Both the position numbers and the translations under genes were made by a program. Below, in pieces: positions 14,501-26,500 of a stretch of 64,000 bases of DNA. Source of the DNA: Mytilus edulis. Lineage: Eukaryota; Mollusca; Bivalvia; Mytilida; Mytilidae. The notes beneath the pieces were generated by a model. The model searched no databases and was not told the DNA's origin. It was given only the letters and a program-made list of their open reading frames with translations. How positions within the stretch are numbered: position 1 is the stretch's first letter; every line of letters starts with the position of its first letter. The stretch is from contig NC_092351.1 in NCBI RefSeq assembly GCF_963676685.1, forward strand, positions 36,818,733 through 36,882,732, read 5' to 3'.

Positions 14501-17500
14501 AATTGAAATGAGTCAATTGATGATTTCAGTCATATTAAATTATTTGAATATCTTGATCTTATTTTGTTGACCATTTTTGTTGTTTACAAATACACTTATC
14601 TACTATAATTTTCACAAATGTCATGACAATGACTTATATAGGGAATACAGTGACCATTTTCACTGTTTACAATTCACTTATCTACTATAATTTTCACAAA
14701 TGACATGACAATGACTTATATAGGAAATACACTGAAAATTTTGTAGGGTTCTTATATCAACAGTTACAGATTTTGCATAGAGATTTATTAAACATAAAAT
14801 AAGTTCACAGATGTATATTGATATTCAATTCCATCCAACACAGTTCATATTTTGCTGATTATTTTTACTGAGTTACAAAACAGTTATTCTCTATTTATTA
14901 TAATTTTCAAGATATTTTGGATTCATTTATTTTCATTGTAATACCAATTTTCATAGATAGTAGAAAAATACTTTTTGATTTTCATTTCCAAAGTGTCAAA
15001 TCTATGAGAAAGGTATGTGTCATTGAATTCTTATCGAATAATAATCAATCCATAGTATCTGATTGCCAAAATCACAAAAAAAGCCAACACAAGTTGAATG
15101 TATATTTATTACAGTTTTTAAAGATAAAATATCAAGAGAAAAGCTTTTTTAAAATCTTACTTAAGGGCAGAAATTCCTATAAGGAGTCAATAAGTTTTGG
15201 TCAAACTGACCAGTTATGTTGAGATTCTGAACTTTTGCTTTTTGTAATATTTTCTCTTTGATATGGTTTTATTTAGACTTCAGTTATCTATTCCAAATAT
15301 TTTATTCTTAGCAATGATTACCATGTTGGTAGCAGATGAGATTGTCAGACATATTTAATTAAATAGATATTCCAAGGATATGTGCGTAGCTAAGTTTGCT
15401 TCAAATTGGCCCAAAATTTCAGGAGAAAATTGATGTAAATTTCAAGACAAAAATGGACAGCAGTCAACAGAAGAATCGTGATGAAAATAACTCACACTGT
15501 CATTTTGTAAAAATATTTACACATTTTTTTTAATTTTTTTTTTTATCTCCAATGCAAAAAGTTGAACACTGAAAAATTGAGAGCACCCAAATGAATATCA
15601 AGTACTTTGAAGTAGATACAATTGTCACTTTTCATTCATAAATACTATCATTTCCTATCCCATCATGGATAAATCATTTTCTCATTAGCAACTAATTATT
15701 TATGAAAAAAATATGTCATTAAATTAGTCATGCCCTGGTCTATTTTAAACATTTTTTAATTAATGTCAAAATGATAATTTGTGTCCCTCTTAGTTATTTA
15801 TAACAAAATCAAATTTAAAAACTTTTGAGGCTAAAAACTTTGTCTTGCTGTTTATTTAAGTTAAAGTAGAGTTTTTGTAAATCCAATTTAACTTCATAAG
15901 ATAATAAGAAATTGAAATGAGTCAATTGATGATTTCAGTCATATAAAATTATTTGAAGATCTTGGTCTCATTTTGTTGACCATTTTTGCTGTTTACAAAT
16001 ACACTTATCTACTATAATTTTCACAAATGACATGACAATGACTTATATAGGGAATACACTGAAAATTTTGAAGGGTTCTTATATCAACAGTTACAGATTT
16101 TGCATAGAGATTTATTAAACATAAAATAAGTTCACAGATGTATATTGATATTCAATTCAATCCAAGACAGTTCATATTTTGCTGATTATTTTTACTGAGT
16201 TACAAAACAGTTATTCTCTATTTATTACAATCTTCAAGATATTTTGGATTTATTTATTTTCATTGTAATACCAATTTTCATAGATAGTAGAAAAATACTT
16301 TTTGATTTTTATTTCCAAAGTGTCAAATCTATGAGAAAGGTATATGTCTTATCGAATAATAATCAATCCACAGTATCTGATAGCCAAAATCACAAAAAAG
16401 CCAACACAATTAAATTTAATGTATATATCTATTACAGTTTTTAAAGGTAAAATATCAAGAGCAAAGCTTTATCAAAATTTTACTTAAGGGCAGTAATTCC
16501 TATAAGGTGTCTATAAGTTTTGGTCAAATTGGCCAGTTATGTTGAGATTCTTAATTTTTTTGATTTTTGTAATATTTTCTCTTTGATATAGTTTTATTTA
16601 GACTTCAGTTATCTACTAATATTCCAAATATTTTATTCTTAGCATGATTACCGTGTTGGTAGCAGATGAGATTGTCAGACATATTTAATTAAATAGATAT
16701 TCCAAGGATGTGTGTAGCTAAGTTTGCTTCAAATTGGCCCAGAAATTACAGTGGAGAAAATTGTTGAAAATTTTAACAGACAAAAATGGACAGCAGTCAA
16801 CAGATGAATAGTGATGAGAATAACTCACACTGTCATTTTGTAAAAATATTTACACATATTTTTTTTTTTTTTATCTCCAATGCAAAAAGTTGAACACTGG
16901 AAAAGTGAAAGCACCCAAATGAATACCAAGTACTTTGTAGTGTAAACAATTGTCACTTTTCATTCATAAATACTATCATTTCCTATCCCATCATGGATAA
17001 ATCATTTTCTCATTAGCAACTAATTATTAATGAAAAAAATCTGTCATCAAATTAGTCATGCCCTGGTCTATTTTAAACATTTTTTAATTTATGTCAAAAT
17101 GATAATTTGTGTCCCTCTTAATTATTTATAACAAAATCAAATTTAAATACTTTTGGAGCTAAAACCTTGTCTTGCTGTTTATTTAAGTAAAAGTAGAGTT
17201 TTGTAAATCCAATTTAACTTCATTAGATAATAAGAAATTAAAATGAGTCAATTGATGATTTCAGTCAAATAAAATTATTTGAAGATCTTGGTCTCATTTT
17301 GTTGACCATTTTTGCTGTTTACAAATACACTTATCTACTATAATTTTCACAAATGACACTACAATGACTTATATAGGGAATACACTGAAAATTTTGAAGG
17401 GTTCTTGAATCAACAGTTACAGATTTTGCATAGAGATTTATTAAACATAAAATAAGTTAACAGATGTATATTGATATTCAATTCAATCCAAGACAGTTCA

Positions 17501-20500
17501 TATTTTGCTGATTATTTTTACTGAGTTACAAAACAGTTATTCTCTATTTATTACAATCTTCAAGATATTTTGGATTTATTTATTTTCATTGTAATACCAA
17601 TTTTCATAGATAGTAGAAATATACTTTTTGATTTTCATTTCCAAAGTGACAAATCTATGAGAAAGGTATATGTCTTATCGAATAATAATCAATCCACAGT
17701 ATCTGATTGCCAAAGTCACAAAAAAGCCAACGCAATTAAAGCCAAAATCACAAAAAAGCCAACGCAATTAAATTTAATGTATCTATTACAGTTTTTAAAG
17801 ATAAAATATCAAGAGCAAAGCTTTATTAAAAGGAGTCTTTAAGTTTTGGTCAAACTGGCCAGTTATGTTGAGATTCTGAACTTTTTTGCTTTTTGTTATA
17901 TTTTCTCTTTGATATGGTTTTATTTAGACTTCAGTTATCTATTCCAAATATTTTATTCTTAGCAATGATTACCATGTTGGTAGCAGATGAGATTGTCAGA
18001 CATATTTAATTAAATAGATACTCCAAGGAATGTGCATAGCTAAGTTTGCTTCTAATTAGCCCAGAAATGACAGTGGAGAAAATTGTTGTAAATCTCAAGA
18101 CAAAAATGGACAGCAGTCAACAGAAGAATAGTGATGAGAATAACTCACACTGTCATTTTGTAAAAATATTTACACATTTTTTTTAATTTTTTTTTATCTC
18201 CAATGCAAAAAGTTGAACACTGGAAAAGTGAGAGCACCCAAATGAATACCAAGTACTTTGAAGTAAAAACAATTGTCACTTTTCATTCATAAATACTATC
18301 ATTTCCTATCCCATCATGGATAAATCATTTTCTCATTAGCAACTAATTATTTATGAAAAAAATCTGTCATTAAATTAGTCATGCCCTGGTCTATTTTAAA
18401 CATTTTTTAATTTATGTCAAAATGATAATTTGTGTCCCTCTTAATTATTTATAACAAATTCAAATTTAAAAACTTTTGGGGCTAAAATCTTGTCTTGTTG
18501 TTTATTTAAGTTAAAGTAGAGTTTTGTAAATCCAATTTAACTTCATAAGATAATAAGATATTGAAATGAGTCAATTGATGATTTCAGTCATATAAAATTA
18601 TTTGAAGATCTTGGTCTCATTTTGTTGACCATTTTTGCTGTTTACAAATACACTTATCTACTATAATTTTCACAAATGCCATGACAATGACTTATATAGG
18701 GAATACACTGAAAAATTTCCAAAGTGTCAAATATATGAGAAAGGTATATGTCATTGAATTCTTATCGAATAATAATCAATCCACAGTATCTGATAGCCAA
18801 AATCACAAAAAAGCCAACACAATTAAATTTAATGTAAATATCTATTACAGTTTTAAAAGATAAAATATCAAGAGCATTAATAAAATTTTACTAAAGGGCA
18901 GTAATTCCTATAAGGAGTCTATAAGTTTTGGTCAAACTGACCAGTTATGTTGAGATTCTGAACTTTTTTTTCCTTTTTGTAATATTTTCTCTTTGATATG
19001 GTTTTATTTAGACTTCAGTTATCTATTCCAAATATTTTATTCTTAGCAATGATTACCATGTTGGTAGCAGATGAGATTGTCAGACATATTTAATTAAATA
19101 GATATTCGAAGGATGTGCGTAGCTAAGTTTGCTTCAAATTGGCCCAGAAATTACAGTGGAGAAAATTGTTGTAAATTGTAACAGACAAAAATGGACAGCA
19201 GTCAACAGAAGAATAGTGATGAGAATAACTCACACTGTCATTTTGTAAAAAATATTTACACATATTTTTTTTTTTTTTAATCTCCAATGCAAAAAGGTGA
19301 ACACTGGAAAAGTGAAAGCACCCAAATGAATACCAAGTACTTTGAAGTGTAAACAATTGTCACTTTTCATTCATAAATACTATCATTTCCTATCCCATCA
19401 TGGATAAATCATTTTCTCATTAGCAACTAATTATTTATGAAAAACATCTGTCATCAAATTAGTCATGCGTCTATTTTAAACATTTTTTTAAATACATTTA
19501 TGTCAAAATGATAATTTGTGTCCCTCTTAATTATTTATAACAAAATCAAATTTGAAAATGTAAAGAAGAAAGATATTTTGCTCACCAATGCAAATATAAG
19601 ATGTAACGTAAGCTTCTGCTGAGTGTAAATCTGCTCCCTAATACATATTCTGGTTTTTACTTTTGAAAGTAGAAAAAATATAGCTCGAAACTATAGGAGA
19701 CAGAAGAATAATCATCATATCAAAAGTATCAGAACACAATATCTACTAATTTATAAATATAAGGAGGTGAGGTTTGATTGCCAATGAGAATGTTTATTGT
19801 CCACAAGTGTCCAAATGATGTGAATAGACATTTTTCATGTCAAGGCCTTTTATAGCAGACTATACAGTAAGGGGGTTTTCTCATTGTTGAACACTATATG
19901 GTTGCCTATAATTGCCTACACCCACTTTGTTTGAACTTTGGTGGATGGTTGGGGACTATTCCATGACCTATAATTGTTAATGTGTTTGACTTTTGAACTC
20001 CAGTAATTAGTTGTCTCATTGGCAATCATACCACATCTCCTAATTTTTATATATGCTTGGGGCATAAGCCCACTTCCTCTGAACTCTAGTGGACAGTCTT
20101 AATGGTAATAATGATTTATCATGTATCTCCTATAGTTTTCAGATGTAAACCAAATAGTATATATATGCTGTTCTCTCTTACTTAAATCAATCGTGGAAAT
20201 GTCTGTTAAATGATTAAACCCCTATATAAAATACATGTATATGAACTACTGCAAAAGTCATGAGGAATATTTAGGTAATTATACAATCATACTAAAAAAT
20301 AGATCCTGTGAAAACCCTCAGAGGCTGATTTAGGGGTTGGGGCCTTATGTTGGAAAAATTTGGTTGATTATATTGGGAATCCCTGAAGTGACAGGAGCAG
20401 ACACCTTTTTAGGCAGTCAGTGGGCCCCCACTTATGACAATTTCTGGATCTGCATTTACCTGAATGATTCAGTCCTTATATTCCACTGATTTACGATCAA

Positions 20501-23500
20501 CATCTGGCAAGTAAGAGAGATCGATTACTGGGAGGGACTGAATTACTTGAGATAATGGGGAGGGACTGAATTACTCAAGATTACGGGGAGGGACTGAATT
20601 ACTCAAGTTAATCTTGTGATGACACTTTGCTTACAAGGATCTGTCAACACTCTTCCACATTTTCTGTTTTAAAGACCTTTTGAAATCCACTAGTTTTCTT
20701 ACCAGGTATAAAGCAAATAAAATGATTTCATAAAAATTGTTTCTTTAAAATATTATACTGATAGAGTACTATGGATTCATTTATTTTCATGGGTATCAAT
20801 TTTCGTGGATTAAGGAAAAATTGCATGTTTGTGGATATTAAATTTCATGGTTTTACCGAAGTCTGCTTACAAGCCTACAAAAATTTTGTTATTCGTTGAA
20901 CATTTAATTTGGTGGTTCACCTGTACCCATGAAATCCACGAAGATTGGTATCCAACGAAAATAATGAATCTACAGTATAAGCGGAATTTGCAAATACGTA
21001 ACCTTTGAAAATATAGACAGCATGGGAAACAACCTAAACAGGTTACAGTGTTTGTTTATATGCTCAAACATCTCATAAATATAATCTATGCTGATGCATG
21101 CACTTAAATTTGTATTATTCTAAACAAAAGTGTGTCAGAACTAAACAGTTTTTTGTCATTGTATAAATGACATTAAATTATACCATCTTTTTACCTAAAA
21201 ATTTTGATGAATATCTTTAATTTTTTAATGGTTTACATTTAAAATTGTGTAACCAACTGACTAATTAAACATAAATTTAATAGGTTTACAGTTCAGATTT
21301 TGACACTAACTCCTGTGATGATGAATTTGATTTAAAAAATTTAGGACAAATTAGGCTGTTAGCTGTACATGCAACAGCAAATGGCCTTTGTAAATGTTGT
21401 CCTAAATTTTTTAAATCAAATTCATCATCACAGGAGTTAGTGTCAAAATCTGAACTGTAAACCTATTAAATATTATGGATATTTATACAAGTGCATGTAC
21501 TAGCAATTTTTAGAATAAATTTACTTTTTGGCCCAGTTCAATTGTTATATTCCTTTTGTAATAAAAGCACATTCAAAGGGAGATAATTCAACAAGCAACT
21601 GAAACAAGAGGCTCATATAACTTTATCACTAAGAACACACCAACTTAAGCTATGAACTGTAGCTACACAATGGCATGTCCATCATATTTAATGCAGAGTG
21701 TTTGAGATTTTTTTAAATTACTTTTTTTAACCTTGTTATTTCAAACAAGAAATTATCTGCCCTTTGCAAGTACCTCTTTCATCTAATATAATGTCTTATA
21801 TATATTTATAAACCAAGGATTCCTTCACCTTAGAATTAGACTGTGATATTCTTCTTTACATAAGATACTCATATCTGAATTCTAGTATAAGGAATACTGT
21901 AAATTCAAAAATTATTGTGATGTTTTTATTAATGCTAATAATGTGACTGGTTGGGTATCGCAATAATAACCAGCATTCTAAAATTAGATATATATATTTG
22001 TATGCAGATTGTCCTATAATCGCAGTAATCAATCTAACAGTTTTATTTATTCTTCAATAATCCCAATAATAATGCAATCTGATTAAAATCCAATGTTGTA
22101 ATATGGAGAGTATCACAGGTGAAAACTAACAGCTGATTTTTACGAGATTGTCATAAATGCATGCAATACCTAATTACTGAATTTACAGTAATCAAAACCT
22201 ATCTGTTATTGCAGCTGTCTGATCAATGTTTACAACTGATCACAATTAATTTATCTACAGTCAGTTATACTGGAGACAAAAAATTGAAAACCCAAAACCA
22301 AATACACCCTGAGCTGGTAAAACCAAAAAAAAAAGCAATGTCAAACCTGGGGAAGGATTTAAAGCATTGCATGTGGAGACATTCCTTAATTCAAAATTAT
22401 TTCCAAAATCTTTAATGTTACAACTCAAAACTAGAGGCTCTAAAGAGCCTGTGTCGCTCACCTTGATCTATGTGACTATTAAACAAAGGAAGCAGATGGA
22501 TTCATGACAAAATTGTATTTTGATGATGGTGATGTGTTTGTACATCTTACTTTACTGAACATCCTTGCAGCTTACAATTATCTCTATCTATAATGAACTT
22601 GGTCTAGTAGTTTCAGTGGAAAATTTTAGTAAAAATTTACAAATTTTATAAAAATTGTTGAAAATTGACTATAAAGGACAATAACTCCTTAGAGGGTCAA
22701 TTGACCATTTCAGTCATGTTGACTTATTTGTAAATCTTACTTTGCTGAACATTATTGCTGTTTACAGTTTATTTCTATCTATAATAATTTTCAAGATAAT
22801 AACCAAAAACAGTTAAATTTCCTTAAAATTACCAATTCAGGAGCAGGAACCCAACAACGGGTTGTCCGATTTATTTGAAAATTTCAGGGCAGATAGATCT
22901 TGACCTGATAAACAATTTAACCCCTTGTCAGATTTGCTCTAAACGCTTTGGTTTTTGAGTTATAAGCCAAAAACTGCATTTTACCTCTATGTTCTATTTT
23001 TAGCCATTGCAGCCATCTTGGTTGGATGGCCGGGTCATCGGACATATTTTTTAAACTAGATACCCCAAAGATGATTGTGGATAAGTTTGGATTAATTTGG
23101 CCCATCAGTTTCAGAGGAGAAGATTTTTGTAAAAGATTACTAAGATTTACGAAAAATGGTTAAAAATTGACTATAAAGGGCAATAACTCCTATATGGGTC
23201 AACTGACCATTTCAGTCATGTTGACTTATTTGTAGATCTTACTTTGCTGAACATTATTGCTGTTTACAGTTTATCTCTATCTATAATAATATTCAAGATA
23301 ATAACCATATAACGGCAAAATTTCCTTAAAATTGCCAATTCAGGGGCAGCAACCCAACCAGTTGTCCAATTCGTCTGAAAATTTCAGGGCAGATAGATCT
23401 TGACTTAATAAACAATGTCAGATTTGCTCTAAATGCTTCGGTTTCAGAGTTATAAGCCAAAAACTGCATTTGACCCCTATGTTCTATTTTTAGCCATGGC

Positions 23501-26500
23501 GGCCATCTTGGTTGGTTGGCCGGGTAACCGAACACATTTTTTAGACTAGATACCCCAATGATGATTGTGGCCAAGTTTGGTTAAATTTGGCCCAGTTGTT
23601 TCAGAGGAGAAGATTTTTGTAAAAGTTAACGACGACGGACGACGGACGACGGACGACGACGGACGACGGACGCCAAGTGATGAGAAAAGCTCACTTGGCC
23701 CTTCGGGCCAGGTGAGCTAAAAACACATCCATATTTTATTATTACATACTGAAGAACTGTGTATCTATAATAACATCTTTTTAACTGTACATTAGATTTA
23801 TTATTATTTGTAGGATACCAATTTTCGTGGAATAAGTGGGTATGAGAGGGGATGGGACCTTTATTGGGACTCCAGGATCGGGCGTTTTTAAGCTCGTGAT
23901 TTCAGAATTGACCCTTTCGGGTTACGGGAATTCTTTATTTCGAATTTCGGGATCTCGGGATTTCGTGTTTTTAAGCCTGGGATTTTGGGATCAGGTGTTT
24001 TTTAGCCCAGGATTTCGGGATCAGGACCCCTCCTACCCCCTCTTTGGTATGGATACACCACAAATTTAAAAATTCAATGAAATACACATTTTCTAAAGTA
24101 TTCTCCAGATTTTGGCATATCCACAACAAGAAATATTCATGAAAATTGTTACATTAAAATAAAATGAATCCACAGTACTGTCAATTCAGAAATTATTACG
24201 ATGTTTTTATTATTGGGGATAATGCGACTGAGTGATTATCGCAATAATAAGAATTCGCATTCACATACCTGTAGCCGTAGTTCTGTTCGAATTGTGACTG
24301 TTAAAGTCGAGTTCATGGGTCCAAATACATCTGATACATATAAGTGTATGCAGAATTTCCTTTCTTCAAAATAACCAATAATAAACGCAGGCAATACTTT
24401 CTAAATTTTCAGTAGTATAAAATTGTACCTACCTCTGGTTTAAGAGATACAAGTGGTAATCTCATTGCTAGCTTTAACAACTGGATCATCCCTGTGTATA
24501 TGATACTCAGTAATTCTTCATTGGAGTCAGATGTCTCTAAATCTTTAAGTTGAGAAAATTCTACATCCTTCCCTTCCAATGAATTTACTATCACTGAAAT
24601 TACAAAATTTTGTTAACATTCACCTTTATAATTTTATTGGATTTTTCTCCTTCATATTTGTTGTTAATCATCTTTAATATTTTCTTTTATTTAAAGCAAA
24701 AGATTTGAGTACTATCCTTTAACAATAATGGCACAACATTTTTTAGTTTAGCAGGGAAAAAAGTCCAGTTCTCATGATATTTAAATGATCTTAACATTAC
24801 ATTATTGCGAACCCTATCATAGTTTTCCATAGATTCACCTGCAAGTTACCTGTCCATTTAAACTTTTGTAAGTTCTATTGTCCCATTGAACAAATACAAC
24901 AGGTATTGTTCTCTGTATAGTTTATTTGATGGGACCTTTAAATTGGTTTGATGTTGAATCTGTAAGAGCTTCCAGCAGGTTTCTTTTTTCTTAATTGGTG
25001 GTAAATCGCTTCTCTCTTCGAGAGAAGCTCTACTGTGATAGTTGACTGGTATATTTTTACCCCCTTATTGATAGGATTTCAAACTCCTGTGACTTTGGAC
25101 ACTTAAATTGATTGATTTAGTCCTGGAACTATTTGAAGACGGGTGCTAGTAATTATTAATAGAAAATTATTATAAGTGTTAAAGTTAAATAAGGAAGCCT
25201 TATTTAACATATTCATTGTAAAGTTAAGATAAGAGTTTGAAAATTAAGGAAGCCTTTGTTTATCATGTTTATATGTATAAAGAGTACACGAAGTAAGTCA
25301 GATAGAAACAAGGGAAGCTCTATTCTTTAAGTCTTGATGAAAAATGATTAAAATATCAAGTGAATTATTCTTAGATACATGTAAAAAGCATTTAAAATTG
25401 GGAATCCTTAATTCTGAATACATATTAAAGTGAGAATACACTTAAAATATGGTAGTTTAGCATCATGAATTTAGGAACCTTTTAAAAAACAAAAATGCTT
25501 TGCCTTCTTTACTAACCATTAACATTATCATGATTATGTTGATTGATCTAAATATAAAGTTTTTCTACAACTATCACATAAACTTAACGTAGTCCAAGAA
25601 AATGATATCAAAGGTCAGATAAACCAAACTGGAAATAAATGTACACCTACAATCATTCCTTACACCAAATATGCTTTAAATATACATGTAGTTGTCTCGA
25701 CTTATTGCATATCTTAGAGACAAACTTAACCAGGAAAATTAACATTGATCAATGAACCATGAAAATAAGGTCAAGGTCAGATGAACCCTGCAAGACAGAC
25801 ACACATACCTTACAATCATTCCATACACCAAATATAGTGTACCTATTAATAAAAGTTTTAAATAACAGACTTAACATTGAGGAATAAATCGTAACAATCA
25901 GGTCAAGGTCAAAGAAAACATGCCAAACTGACAAGTACATCATAAAATATTTCCATACACCAAAAATAATTGATCTATTTCATACAGTATAAAAAAATCA
26001 GAAAAACACAAAAACTTAACTTTATCCACTTAACCATGAAAATGAGGTTAAGATCCTATGACACCTGTCAGTTAGACATGTACACCTTCAATCATTCCAT
26101 ACATCAACATGATCAAACATAGTAGACATATGGCATACAGTATTAGAAAAAAGAGCAAAACATAAAAACTTAACTATAATCACTCAACCATGAAAATGAG
26201 GTCAAGGTCAGATGACACCCGTCAGATGGACATGTACACCTAACAATCATTCCATAAACCAACTATAGTAGACCTATTGTTAATAGTATCTGTGATATGG
26301 ACTTAACTACCAATACTTGACCTTGTTCACTGATCCATGAAATGAGGTTGAGGTCCAGTGAAAACTTTCTAATAGGTATGAGGACCTTGAGGCACATACC
26401 AAATACAGTGTATAGTTATCCTATTACTCATATTAAGAGAGAAATTAAGAATACTAAAATCTTAACTTTTTTTTCAAGTTGTCATTGAACCATGAAAATG

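Noticed and set aside
14917..18863. Similar plus-strand open frames in each array unit (101, 66, 90 and 60 residues), as if a repeated gene
   Set aside because: They differ in length and end by frameshifts and stops, are AT-rich, and start within a fossil MITE fragment. They follow the array repeat and show no domain.
20460..20520. Minus-strand LSYLPDVDRKSVEYKD considered as a further COMMD5 exon
   Set aside because: It does not align with any remaining COMMD5 segment. The true next segments were found at 9771-9743 and 5563-5513.
22917..23574. Two related minus-strand frames (about 62 and 82 residues, with WLKIEHRG and MQFLAYNS)
   Set aside because: They are parallel readings of the duplicated module inside a mobile element. 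Similarity reflects module duplication, and no known domain is present.
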